Under the pieces are notes generated by a model. The model saw nothing but the letters and a program-made list of their open reading frames with translations. It was not told the origin of the DNA and did no database searches. From NCBI GenBank assembly GCA_010365215.1, contig JAAFGT010000009.1, forward strand, positions 92,449 to 136,963: a stretch of 44,515 bases of DNA. Direction: 5' to 3'. The DNA is from Acidipila sp. (GTDB lineage Bacteria > Acidobacteriota > Terriglobia > Acidiferrales > UBA7541). Below, piece after piece: positions 24,273 to 33,218 of the stretch. Position numbers and translations under genes: made by a program. Position 1 is the first letter of the stretch. Every line of letters starts with the position of its first letter.

Positions 24273-24793
24273 CAGTCGGCATCCCCAAGCAGCAAAGTCC
24301 GCCTCCTAGCAGGAACAGACTAGCCCGTCGGCGCAATTAGCGTTATGCAACGTAAGCTGAAACCCCAGTATTGAGCGGTAGGCTAACAGAGCGGGAAGGT
24401 CAATTCAAGGTGAACCGGGGGAAGGAGTTACCTGCGCGTCGACAATCGGACGGAGAGGCAGATTGCCCGACGGCCATAGATCTAATCGATTCTGAGCGCG
24501 TCCGCGCGACCTGCAACCCAAACCCGCGCCGCGGTCAAACTTCTGACTGCGCTGAACCCGCGGAAAAACCGCTGCTTAATTCTCATGGGGCGCCTCGCGG
24601 AAACGGCGATTCCTCGACTGGCACTACACGAGATGTAACGCTTGACGGTTAGGCTTGACATATCTTTACTAAAAGTGCAATTCTCGGCAATCTAATTCGC
24701 AGCTTTTCGCAGCGACGAGCAGAGTCCTTTAAAAGACTTATCTATTCTTATTTTATTTTCCAATCCACCGACTCAGCTGGATGGGGAGTAACT
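24273..24793. other. 521-nt divergent intergenic region between the CHASE2 kinase and a PEP-CTERM gene
   Basis: The right part (24655-24780) is clearly more AT-rich than its surroundings. The region must hold promoters for both flanking genes. A 93-codon open frame at 24371-24652 has no recognisable features, and I do not accept it as a gene. No RNA or terminator was seen. Confidence 0.55.
24655..24683 (+). promoter_or_regulatory. Weak candidate promoter for the PEP-CTERM/membrane protein pair
   Basis: A perfect TTGACA at 24655-24660 is followed after 17 nt by the poor -10 CAATTC (24678-24683), in AT-rich DNA about 110 nt before the start at 24794. Only the -35 is convincing. Confidence 0.3.
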
Positions 24794-26533
24794 ATGAAAA
24801 AATTAGCGAACCTACTTTCAGTCAGAATTCTCCTGGCAGGTTTCCTAGGTGCGGGGTCTTGCGCGGGCGCCTTTGCAAACGGGATCAATTTCGCCTGGAA
24901 TAATGGGACTGGCAACTGGAGCTCGGCCGGTAATTGGTCCCCAAACGGAGTACCGGGTGTAAACGCCGGCTTTGGTGATAGCGCGCTTATCGGAGCGGGA
25001 AACTCCACTGGAGCCGACGTGACTTATGACGTGGGCCAGCAGAACCTGGGAACCCTAACGCTGAATGCTGGCAACTCGCTTACGATCAATCAGGCCGGTT
25101 CGCTCACCCTCGGAGACGGCTCGATTTCCGGAACTCTCACGAACGCTGGAACGTTGTCAGCCAGTGCGACTTTTACCTCGGGAAGCACGATAAATAACAT
25201 AGGGAACCTATTCGCAGGTGGGATGAGCTTTTCCCCGGGAAGTATTTTTAATAATTCAGGCGGTGTGCTTGCGATATCCCTGACGGTTCAGGGACTGTTT
25301 TACAATACTGGCGGAATTACGGCAGTGGGTAACGTGGATATCTCGAACGCTTCTGGGGTTACAAACGACGGCTCACTATCCCTGGGCGGCGCAGGAGGCG
25401 GATCGCTCAATTTGTCGGGGACCGTTGTGACGAACCTGGGATCCATGACCAGTTCCGATAACGGGCCAATATTTATCACAGGAGATCTCAAAAACAGCGG
25501 TTTCATAAGTATGGCAGGCCCTAGTTCGGTCGAATTGGACGTGACTGGATCAATTCACAACGACAGTCAGGGCTATATCGAGATACTATTCGGTTCCGTG
25601 TTGAATGCCGGGGACGTCACCAATGACGGAACAATCGTAACTACTTCAGATCAATCTTTCGCCATAGGAGACTTTCTAAACCGAGGTACCTTCACAGCCA
25701 CGGATGCCTCTGTCACAACCGGTTCAATCATTAATTCCGGCGTTTTCACGGTTGGGTATACCTCGAACCTCTCGGCGGGAGGTGACCTTATCAATTCGGG
25801 AACTTTAGTCTTACAGGACGACAATTGCTGCTCGTCATCGGTGACGGTAGCGGGCGTAACCAGGAATTCCGGCAGCGTGATTCTCGGAAATGGTAATGGT
25901 GTTGTACTTAACGCGAATGGCGGTTATACGCAGACAAACGGTTCCACTGACGTCCAAGGAATCCTCAATACGACGACCTATCAGCACAATGGCGGCATTA
26001 CGACTATTCAATCTGGCGGCCTCATTTCTACGACTAACTTTAATGTCACGGCTGGTTTGGTGCAGGGATTGGGCACAATACGCGGCGCGTTCAGCCTTAT
26101 TGGCGGCACCCTACATCCCGGACTGCTGGGGCTGCCAGGCACGCTAACGATCAATGGGACCTACACGCAGGGGCCGCAGGGGGCGCTGGCCATCGACCTG
26201 GCGGGGACGGGCAACGGACAGTTCGGCGTCCTCTCGGTTAATGGCCCGGTAAACTTAAGCGGCAAGGTTGATTTCGCCGCACTGAACGGATTCAAGCCGA
26301 TGATCGGCGACAAATTTACATTCTTGTTTGGCGGCTCGGTCAGCGGTAATTTCAACAGCATGATGTTTACGAATTGGAGCTGCCCGGCGCACGCAACGTG
26401 CACGGACGTGTTCACAGCGAGCAGCGTTACCCTGCAGATCGCGCAGTCCCCTGAGCCTGCGAGCATGATCCTGTTTGGGAGCGGGCTGGTCGGTCTCGCC
26501 GGATATACCAGAAAACGGCTCGTGCGCCGTTGA
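24794..26533 (+). CDS. PEP-CTERM exported beta-helix-like protein
   Basis: A 579-residue surface protein. A signal peptide (about 1-29, ending AFAN) precedes WNNGTGNWSSAGNWSPNGVPG, a motif often at the front of autotransporter-like passenger domains. The middle (about 70-460) is made of degenerate beta-strand repeats with the pattern G-x-hydrophobic-x-N-x-GTL, as in LINSGTLVL and ILNTTTY, consistent with a right-handed beta-helix. The C-terminus has PEPAS at about 552-556, a hydrophobic span and a basic end (TRKRLVRR), the PEP-CTERM tail. No beta-barrel is present, so release depends on exosortase, not autotransport. The ATG at 24794 has GGGGAG 7 nt upstream. Its stop overlaps the start of the next gene. 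Confidence 0.88.
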   Translation: MKKLANLLSVRILLAGFLGAGSCAGAFANGINFAWNNGTGNWSSAGNWSPNGVPGVNAGFGDSALIGAGNSTGADVTYDVGQQNLGTLTLNAGNSLTINQAGSLTLGDGSISGTLTNAGTLSASATFTSGSTINNIGNLFAGGMSFSPGSIFNNSGGVLAISLTVQGLFYNTGGITAVGNVDISNASGVTNDGSLSLGGAGGGSLNLSGTVVTNLGSMTSSDNGPIFITGDLKNSGFISMAGPSSVELDVTGSIHNDSQGYIEILFGSVLNAGDVTNDGTIVTTSDQSFAIGDFLNRGTFTATDASVTTGSIINSGVFTVGYTSNLSAGGDLINSGTLVLQDDNCCSSSVTVAGVTRNSGSVILGNGNGVVLNANGGYTQTNGSTDVQGILNTTTYQHNGGITTIQSGGLISTTNFNVTAGLVQGLGTIRGAFSLIGGTLHPGLLGLPGTLTINGTYTQGPQGALAIDLAGTGNGQFGVLSVNGPVNLSGKVDFAALNGFKPMIGDKFTFLFGGSVSGNFNSMMFTNWSCPAHATCTDVFTASSVTLQIAQSPEPASMILFGSGLVGLAGYTRKRLVRR

Positions 26534-26958
26534 GCGCGAACTCACCTTCCGGGCAAAGCAGCGAACGCGGAATCGGCGCAGCGGGCGCGGCAACGATTAC
26601 GGCCGTACTGCTGATGATTGTGTTCGCCGGGGTTTTTGCATTTCTCCGGCATAATCACGAATCCGTGAAATTTGACACCCCCTATCAAGCAGTGCTGCTG
26701 ACTAACGGTTCGGTTTACTTCGGCAAGCTGGAAAACTACGGAACGAAGCATCCGCTTCTCCGCGACGTCTACTACGTGCAGACCTCGGTCAACCAGGAAA
26801 CGAAACAGGCGACGAATGTGCTGGTGAAACGGGGGAAGGAACTGCATGCGCCGGACCGTATGTATCTGAACGCCAATCAGATTGTTTTTGTTGAGCCGGT
26901 GGGTGCCGATTCGAAGGTGGCGCAGTTGATTGCGGAGAGCAAGGCCAAGGGGCAGTAA
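26530..26958 (+). CDS. Small membrane-anchored protein, translationally coupled to the PEP-CTERM gene
   Basis: A 142-residue protein of unknown function. The start is TTG at 26530, overlapping the stop of the PEP-CTERM gene in TTGA. That overlap signals coupled translation, and this start keeps the whole transmembrane segment (about 18-39, ITAVLLMIVFAGVFAFL). The remaining part (40-142) would face the periplasm: it begins VKFDTPYQAVLLTNGSVYFGKL and has a repeat-free alpha/beta composition. No family is recognised with certainty. The coupling suggests it acts on or with the upstream surface protein. A later ATG at 26613 would lose half of the membrane span and is less likely. Confidence 0.75.
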   Translation: MSANSPSGQSSERGIGAAGAATITAVLLMIVFAGVFAFLRHNHESVKFDTPYQAVLLTNGSVYFGKLENYGTKHPLLRDVYYVQTSVNQETKQATNVLVKRGKELHAPDRMYLNANQIVFVEPVGADSKVAQLIAESKAKGQ

Positions 26959-27166
26959 GGGCCGATCTCCGCGCCGTCGCTCACATTAGTTGTTATCCTG
27001 CCGTGAGAATTGCGCAGGGCACTTCGCGAAACGATCATATTAACATCTCAAAGACCCGCCTCCTCTAACTCCACCCTGGAATTCACATGTTGATGCACGT
27101 TTGTCGGTAAAAGCGCCGGCAAGATGCACTCGTTACGAGTTCGCGACACCATTCCGCGGAGAACGC

Positions 27167-29725
27167 TTACTCGATACGCAGAGCGTCCATGGGAGAAATG
27201 GAGGCTGCGCGGCTGGCTGGGATGATGGCGGCGAAGAAGGAGCAGATGGCTAGCGCGCCGGCGGCCAGGGTCAGCGCCAGGGGATCCCAGGAAGAGACGC
27301 CGTAGAGCTGAGAGGCGATCAGGTGGCCGGCGCCTATAGCCAGAGGCAGGCCCAGCAGCAGGCCAATTAACACGCGTTGGAATGCGCCGCGAAGGACGAG
27401 TTGAACGACGCGGGCGCGGTTGGCGCCAAGGGCCATACGGATGCCGATTTCGTTGGTTCTGCGGGCAACGCTATAGGCGGTGACGCCATAGAGTCCAACG
27501 GCAGCCAGCAGCAGAGCGACGAGACCAAACAGTCCGGCAAGCGTGGCCACGGCGCGCTCCTGATCGAAGGAAAGCTCCACTTGCTGCTGCATGGTCCTGA
27601 TGCTGGTGATGGTGAGGTCGGGATCGAGATCGGCCAGTATTCGTTTGAGCTGCGGTTCCAAGGCGCCGGGAGAAGCATTGGTTACGAGCATCACTCCGGA
27701 GATGAAGTGCGAGCGCAGCTCAGTGGTCTTCATGGAGTCATCTGTATACACAACACTTTGCGCTAGCGGCACGTAGAACATCGGGCGCGCCGGTCGTTCA
27801 AGGCCCCAGCCTGCGAACTTGGCGTCGCGCACCACACCGATGATGTTGTAAGTGCCGGCGTTGGCAGGCACGTCCAGGCCGAAGTGCTGGCCCAGGGGAT
27901 CTTCGGCGCTTTTGAAAAAGCGTTTGACGAAGGCTTGGTTGACGATGGCCACGGGCGCGGTGTTTTCATTGTCGGCGGCGGTGAAGGCACGTCCGCGTAT
28001 GACGGTTATGCCGAAGTTCTGAAGATAGTTGGAGCTCACACGGTCCCAGGAAGCGCCAGCGTGCTCATTAAGCTGGGAAGCGGGGTGGCCGGATACCATG
28101 ATGAGCTCTCCCCAGTTGTCAGTGAGCGGGTTGTAGAGGGCCAAGCCGGAGCCCTGCACGCCGGGGAGGCGATTCAACTGCTCTTCAAGTTGACGGTAGA
28201 GCGCGTTTAGCTTAGGCACGGTGTAGCCCTTCTGCGGGTTGTGCAGCGCGACGACTATGCGGCCGTCTACCTGATAGCCGAAATCCTGATTTTCGAGTTT
28301 GTCCAGGCTACGCGCGAGCATCACCGATCCAGCCAGCAGAACGATGGAGAGAGTGGCCTGCGCGATAAGCAGAGCTTTTTGGGCGAATGAAGAGTGGTCC
28401 CGAGTGGAGCGGCCGGCGCCGCGCAATGCTTCGGATGGACTCGTACGCGTGGCGAGCCAGGCCGGCACCGCGCCGAAGATTATTCCGGTCAACAGCGACA
28501 ACGCGAAAGCGAAAGCCAGGACCATAAAAGATGGCGCAGCGCTGATGGGAATAAAGTGCGAGCTGTGAAAGGTGAGGGCCAGCAGTAGACGCGCCGCTGC
28601 CACGGCTACAATAAGCCCGGCAACGCCACCGAAAACGGCCAGCAAAACGCTTTCCGAGAGCGCCTCAATTATAATTTGCCGAGGAGTGGCACCGATGGCC
28701 AGCCGAACGGCGGTCTGGCCGCGACGCGCGACGGAACGCGCCAGTTGCAAGTTGGCGACATTGGCACACGCGATGAGTAGAACCAGGCCGCAGACCGAAA
28801 GCAGGATCTGAAGACTGCGCGCGAACTCCTCTTGCAACACAGCGATACCTGCGCCGGCGGGAACTACACTGAGAACCTGTTTGGGAAGCATGCGGATTAC
28901 GTCGGGCATCCAGTTGGCGGGATATCCGGAATCATTCTGCATCCATTGCCGCAGGGAGGCTGTAAGGCGCGGAGCCATGCCGTCGATCGAGGCGCCTGGC
29001 CGCAGGCGGCCGACGAGGCGCAGCCACGCGGCAACCGATTGGTGTAACAAGGTTCCTTCGCCAGCGATCAGGGGTTCCTGTTGCAACGGGATCCAAATTT
29101 CGGGTGGGTCGCTTTCGAGGGTATCCCCGAAAAAGGCCGGGTTAGCAATACCGATTACCGTGAACGGGTGTCCCTCGACGAAGAGGGTGGAACCGACGAC
29201 TGAAGGATCGCCTCCGTAGGCCGTCTGCCAGGCGCGGTGACTCATCACCACTACCGGCGGGGAAGCAGCGCGATCGTCGTTAGGCGTCAAAATTCGTCCT
29301 GAGTCAGCGCGCACGCCAAAAGTTGAGAAATAATTGCCGCTGACATATTCCGAACGTAGCGGCCTGGCGGCGGACTCGACTCCTTCGCGTCGCACACTGA
29401 AGCGATCGCGGCCGGCCTGGAAGGCAGCGAGTTCTTCGAACTCCGGGGATTGCGCTTTGAGGCGCTCGACTAGAGGGAATGAAAACAGGCCCCATTGGTC
29501 CTGGGGACCGCCCTGCACGCAGCAGTTGTCGCCCTCGCCTATGCGGTAGAGACTGGCGGGATCGGCGACCGGGAGCGAACGCAGCATCACGGCATGGATC
29601 AAGGTAAAGATGGCAGTGGTGCCGCCGATGCCCAGAGCGAGAGTCAACACGGCGGTGATGGTAAAGACGGGCGAACGCCGGAACTGGCGCAGCGCGTACC
29701 GGAAATTGCGGTAAAGAGTCTGCAT
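27167..29725 (-). CDS. ADOP-type ABC permease (duplicated MacB/FtsX domains)
   Basis: An 852-residue permease of the acidobacterial duplicated orphan permease family. It has two halves, each an extracytoplasmic MacB-like domain plus an FtsX segment. Half 1 has a TM at about 20-42 (FTITAVLTLALGIGGTTAIF), a large periplasmic part, then LLIACANVANLQLARS and AVRLAIGATPRQII. Half 2 repeats this with LLIAQATLSIVLLAGSVML and ends NEIGIRMALGANRARVV and PMDALRIE. Family members are known to lack a linked ATPase, and none is present here. The substrate is unknown; MacB relatives export peptides and drugs or transmit mechanical force. The ATG at 29725 has TTGAGG 9 nt upstream. It is divergent from the HD-GYP gene. 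Confidence 0.92.
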   Translation of the reverse strand: MQTLYRNFRYALRQFRRSPVFTITAVLTLALGIGGTTAIFTLIHAVMLRSLPVADPASLYRIGEGDNCCVQGGPQDQWGLFSFPLVERLKAQSPEFEELAAFQAGRDRFSVRREGVESAARPLRSEYVSGNYFSTFGVRADSGRILTPNDDRAASPPVVVMSHRAWQTAYGGDPSVVGSTLFVEGHPFTVIGIANPAFFGDTLESDPPEIWIPLQQEPLIAGEGTLLHQSVAAWLRLVGRLRPGASIDGMAPRLTASLRQWMQNDSGYPANWMPDVIRMLPKQVLSVVPAGAGIAVLQEEFARSLQILLSVCGLVLLIACANVANLQLARSVARRGQTAVRLAIGATPRQIIIEALSESVLLAVFGGVAGLIVAVAAARLLLALTFHSSHFIPISAAPSFMVLAFAFALSLLTGIIFGAVPAWLATRTSPSEALRGAGRSTRDHSSFAQKALLIAQATLSIVLLAGSVMLARSLDKLENQDFGYQVDGRIVVALHNPQKGYTVPKLNALYRQLEEQLNRLPGVQGSGLALYNPLTDNWGELIMVSGHPASQLNEHAGASWDRVSSNYLQNFGITVIRGRAFTAADNENTAPVAIVNQAFVKRFFKSAEDPLGQHFGLDVPANAGTYNIIGVVRDAKFAGWGLERPARPMFYVPLAQSVVYTDDSMKTTELRSHFISGVMLVTNASPGALEPQLKRILADLDPDLTITSIRTMQQQVELSFDQERAVATLAGLFGLVALLLAAVGLYGVTAYSVARRTNEIGIRMALGANRARVVQLVLRGAFQRVLIGLLLGLPLAIGAGHLIASQLYGVSSWDPLALTLAAGALAICSFFAAIIPASRAASISPMDALRIE

Positions 29726-29989
29726 CGATGTACCTCAAGCTGAGTTACGCCGGCAAGCGCGCGGAAGTTCCCTCCGCCCGCGCGGATTTGATATTGCCGG
29801 GACCGCAGTTTTAGCGCCGCTGGGTTAGACGGGCGCGGCGCTGAATGGTCACCCGTCGGCTGCGGGGCTGAGAAAATCGGACACGCTCGTTGACACTGGG
29901 CTTCGGGTGCTGGAATTTTTGGGTACGTAGAGATAGCAGTTGTAGCACTTGCACAACAGCATGAAGTACTCGCTGGGCTGCGTTTTCGA

Positions 29990-29995
29990 TATACT
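29990..29995 (+). promoter_or_regulatory. Possible -10 element just upstream of the HD-GYP gene
   Basis: TATACT at 29990-29995 would place a transcript start within a few bases of the ATG at 30007, that is, a nearly leaderless mRNA. No good -35 is found at 16-18 nt. The missing Shine-Dalgarno fits this reading but does not prove it. Confidence 0.3.
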
Positions 29996-30006
29996 CCCAC
30001 CTTGCG

Positions 30007-32073
30007 ATGAAATCCCAGAAAGAACTTTGGTATTACCGGGGCTCCTGCGCAGCCAAGCTGGCTGGGGAGTTAAAGGCCAAACTGGCGCTGCGGGAGCTGA
30101 CCGCGGATGGTTCGGGGGACGCACGTGGGTCACGGCTAGCGGTTGCGGACGGCAAGCTGGTGGTGTGCCTGCTGGATCTTAAGCGGGATGACATTGCGGC
30201 TCTGGTCCGCCTGGCTGCTCACCACCCGAACGTGCGGCTGGTGGGTTTGGGTTCCGGAAGCGAAGCTAACGCGGCTGAGCCTTCGGCGACGGTTGGCGGC
30301 AAATCACGGCGCGGACCGGCGCGGGGATCCGCAACGGGATCGGCGAGGGGTTCCGCGAGAGGCTCCGCGAGGGGCTCCGCACGGGCCTCGGCGCTGTTCG
30401 CGTTGCTGCCGCGGCGAACACCGCCCGAGCAGGTGGAGCGCACCATCGCCGCGGCGTTCGAGAATATCGAGCTGAGCGTGCGCGAGCGCAGCGCGCGGGA
30501 AGACTTGGCGCGCGCCGAGCGCGAAATGGAAGCGCTGAACCGCATCGGCGTGGCGCTTTCCGCGGAGCGCGATATCACGCGGCTGCTGAGCCTGATACTG
30601 AGCAAGATGCGCGAGATCACCGCGGCCGATGCCGGCTCGCTGTACATGGTGGAGAAGGTCAGCGACCGCGAGCAGCGACTGCGCTTCAAGCTGACGCAAA
30701 ACGACAGCCGCCAGTTCCCTTTCGCCGAATACACGTTGCCGATTAACGAGACGTCGATGGCCGGGCATGTGGCGTTGAACGGCGAGGTGATCAACATACC
30801 CGACGCCTATGCGATCGCGCCGGCGCTTCCGTATCACTTCAATCCCAAATACGATCAGGACTCGGGTTACCGCACGCGGTCGATGCTGACGCTGCCCATG
30901 AGGAACACCAAGGGCGAAGTGATCGGCGTACTGCAACTGATCAATTGCAAACACGGCGAGCCCGGCGCGCTGCTGCATTCGCTGGAAGATGTGGAGCGCG
31001 TGGTAACTACTTTCCCAGCGCACGCCGCGCGCATGGCGCTTTCGCTGGCTTCGCAGGCCGCAGTGGCTTACGAGAACAGCAAGCTTTATCAGGACATCGA
31101 AACGCTTTTCGAAGGGTTCGTGAAAGCAGCGGTAACCGCCATCGAGCAGCGCGATCCCACGACTTCAGGACACAGCTTCCGCGTTTCCACGCTTACCGTG
31201 GGTCTGGCGGAGACGGTGGACCGCTGCCCCGCAGGCGCTTACGCGGGCACGCATTTTACCCGCGAGCAGATGAAGGAGATTCGTTACGCCGCGCTGCTGC
31301 ACGATTTTGGCAAAGTTGGCGTGCGCGAAGAGGTGCTGGTCAAGGCCAAGAAACTTTATCCCTGGCAGATGGGGATGCTGAAGCAACGGTTCGATTACAT
31401 CCGCAAGGAGATGGAAGCGCGGCATACGCAGCGGAAGCTGCAGTATTTCCTCGAGCGGAACCGGGAGGAGGCGCTGTCGCTCATTTCTCCTCTCGAAGAA
31501 GAGTACGTGCACCGCCTGGCGGAAGTGGACGACTACTTCCAGACGATTCTGGAATCGAATGAACCGACCGTGCTGCCCGGCGGGAAATTCGACAGGCTGC
31601 TGGAAATTGCGCGGCAGACGTTTTCGGATGCGCACGGCACCGAGCATAACTATCTCGACCCGGAGGAGATCCGTTTCCTGTCCATACCCAAAGGCAGCCT
31701 GGACCCGGCGGAGCGCGTGGAGATCGAGTCGCACGTCATACACACGTTTAATTTTCTGACGCAGATTCCCTGGACCAAAGAGATCAGCAACATTCCCGGG
31801 ATCGCCCGCGGGCACCATGAGAAGCTGGACGGTTCGGGCTACCCTTATCAACTCAAGGCGGAAGATATTCCCGTGCAGACGCGGATGATGACCATTTGCG
31901 ACATCTTCGACGCGCTATCGGCTTCCGACCGGCCGTACAAGCGCGCGGTGCCGTCGGATCGCGCGCTGGACATTCTGGCGTCCGAGGCGAAACGGCAGCA
32001 GCTTGACGGAGAACTTTTCCAGATGTTTGCCGACGCGCGGATTTACGAGCTTACGACCAAGCAGCAGACCTGA
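30007..32073 (+). CDS. GAF and HD-GYP domain phosphodiesterase with a large insertion
   Basis: A 688-residue cytoplasmic protein. Order: small N-terminal alpha/beta region (1-95, possibly a degenerate receiver), a repetitive (GSAR)n linker (103-130), a short coiled coil (about 155-185), GAF (about 185-355), and HD-GYP (about 365-680). HD-GYP enzymes hydrolyse c-di-GMP. Key residues are intact: His432-Asp433 in LLHDFGKVGV, His576, His603-His604 in GHHEKLDGSGYP with GYP 611-613, and Asp632 in CDIFDALSASDRPYK. About 115 residues (450-566) are inserted between the HD helix and the next metal helix, where canonical members have a short loop. The start at 30007 gives MKSQKELWYYRGS; no Shine-Dalgarno is seen, and a TATACT lies only 12 nt upstream. 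Confidence 0.9.
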   Translation: MKSQKELWYYRGSCAAKLAGELKAKLALRELTADGSGDARGSRLAVADGKLVVCLLDLKRDDIAALVRLAAHHPNVRLVGLGSGSEANAAEPSATVGGKSRRGPARGSATGSARGSARGSARGSARASALFALLPRRTPPEQVERTIAAAFENIELSVRERSAREDLARAEREMEALNRIGVALSAERDITRLLSLILSKMREITAADAGSLYMVEKVSDREQRLRFKLTQNDSRQFPFAEYTLPINETSMAGHVALNGEVINIPDAYAIAPALPYHFNPKYDQDSGYRTRSMLTLPMRNTKGEVIGVLQLINCKHGEPGALLHSLEDVERVVTTFPAHAARMALSLASQAAVAYENSKLYQDIETLFEGFVKAAVTAIEQRDPTTSGHSFRVSTLTVGLAETVDRCPAGAYAGTHFTREQMKEIRYAALLHDFGKVGVREEVLVKAKKLYPWQMGMLKQRFDYIRKEMEARHTQRKLQYFLERNREEALSLISPLEEEYVHRLAEVDDYFQTILESNEPTVLPGGKFDRLLEIARQTFSDAHGTEHNYLDPEEIRFLSIPKGSLDPAERVEIESHVIHTFNFLTQIPWTKEISNIPGIARGHHEKLDGSGYPYQLKAEDIPVQTRMMTICDIFDALSASDRPYKRAVPSDRALDILASEAKRQQLDGELFQMFADARIYELTTKQQT
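30313..30396 (+). repeat. 12-bp coding tandem repeat ((GSAR)n linker)
   Basis: Seven 12-bp units from 30313 encode GPAR, GSAT, GSAR (four times) and ASAL. Typical unit: GGCTCCGCGAGG. Because 12 is a multiple of 3, copy-number change would only lengthen or shorten the linker between the N-terminal region and the GAF domain. Confidence 0.8.
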
Positions 32074-32080
32074 ATACTCC

Positions 32081-33142
32081 ATGAAGAATCGCGGTCTAAT
32101 TTTCGCGCTGGTTGTGGCGTTGAGCTTTTTTACAGGCGCAACGGCAGCGGCGCAGAATTCTGCGGGCGCGAGCATCGTGCTGGCAGGCAAGCTGCTCGCC
32201 GGCGGGCGCGCCACGCTGGCTGTGCTCGATGCGGAAGGCCGCCTGGCGCCGGGGGTGGAAGTTGAATTCAGCGGCGGCAGCCGCAAGGCGACCGATGCAA
32301 CGGGCCGGCTGACCTTTCAGGTTCCGGGGGTTCTGGGAATCTTGCGCGTGTCCCTGTCGGGACAGACCGCGAACGCGTCAGCAACGGTATTGGAGCCACC
32401 CAAAGAGAATACGGACGCGCTGCAGATACTTGACGTGCGGCGCCTGGTGACCATCGGCGGGCAATTTTCCATCGCTGGAGTTGGCTTCAGCGGCGCGGCC
32501 GATGAAAACCACGTTCTGGTGGGTGGCGAGCCGGCGATTGTTCTGGCTGCCTCGCCGGTGGAGTTGGTCTGCCTGGCGGCTGCGAAAGTGGCGACGGGTC
32601 CCTCGCAACTGTCGGTGGAAATTGGCGGCCGCAGCGCCGGACCCGCGCCGGTTACGCTGGTGAATCTGAAGATTTCAGCGGAGAAGTCGGAACTAAAAGC
32701 CGGAGAGCAGGGCCGGTTGATCGTGCATATCCTGGGGACAGAAGAGCCCGTGGAGATTGAAGCGCGCAGTCTTTCTCCCGATGTGGTGCAGTTCGTGGCG
32801 GGAGGAGTGGAACGTCAAACCAGCCAGGGCGGCGCGCGGAACGATGCGAGCTTTGAGATGCTGGGCGTGGCGGGAGGCGAATTCGCGGTTGAGGCGCGCA
32901 TCGTGCCCAGCGCCCAGGGTATGGTGGACGTGGAAGCAGCGCGACGACAATTGCTCTCGGCACTGCCACTGGCCCCGGCGGGTTGGGGGCCGCGCCTGGA
33001 AAAATTGATCGAGCAGCTGGATAAGCATCCTCAGGATGGAGTCAAAGTGCGTGACGCGCTGGAAAAAATGCTGGCGCAGCGCCCCGAAGGTGATTTCGGG
33101 CGGCGGCTCGAAGCCGCGTGGAAGATCCTGCTGAACCGTTGA
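32081..33142 (+). CDS. Exported protein with Ig-like/TIG-like domains, unknown function
   Basis: A 353-residue protein with a signal peptide (1-25, KNRGLIFALVVALSFFTGATAAAQ). Next is an Ig-like or carboxypeptidase-regulatory-like strand set (about 30-105, with EVEFSGGSRKATDATGRLTF), then a segment resembling an IPT/TIG domain (about 115-200; ITIGG-like VTIGGQFSIAGVGF), a third beta domain (about 200-285), and a helical C-terminal tail (about 285-353). Domain names are pattern-based and moderate in certainty. The frame is open 26 codons upstream inside the HD-GYP gene, but the ATG at 32081 starts the signal peptide and lies 7 nt after the HD-GYP stop, so the pair is probably co-transcribed. 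The function is unknown. Confidence 0.8.
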   Translation: MKNRGLIFALVVALSFFTGATAAAQNSAGASIVLAGKLLAGGRATLAVLDAEGRLAPGVEVEFSGGSRKATDATGRLTFQVPGVLGILRVSLSGQTANASATVLEPPKENTDALQILDVRRLVTIGGQFSIAGVGFSGAADENHVLVGGEPAIVLAASPVELVCLAAAKVATGPSQLSVEIGGRSAGPAPVTLVNLKISAEKSELKAGEQGRLIVHILGTEEPVEIEARSLSPDVVQFVAGGVERQTSQGGARNDASFEMLGVAGGEFAVEARIVPSAQGMVDVEAARRQLLSALPLAPAGWGPRLEKLIEQLDKHPQDGVKVRDALEKMLAQRPEGDFGRRLEAAWKILLNR

Positions 33143-33218
33143 AGTGCGGTGCGCCGCCTGGCGCCGTGCTAGAATTTACTCACCCGTTTTTCTACACCCT
33201 CGTGCGGAAGGAAAAAGA

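Noticed and set aside
24371-24652. A 93-codon open frame in the intergenic region
   Set aside because: Composition is random-like (no hydrophobic core, no motif), there is no good ribosome-binding site, and it lies where promoters are expected.
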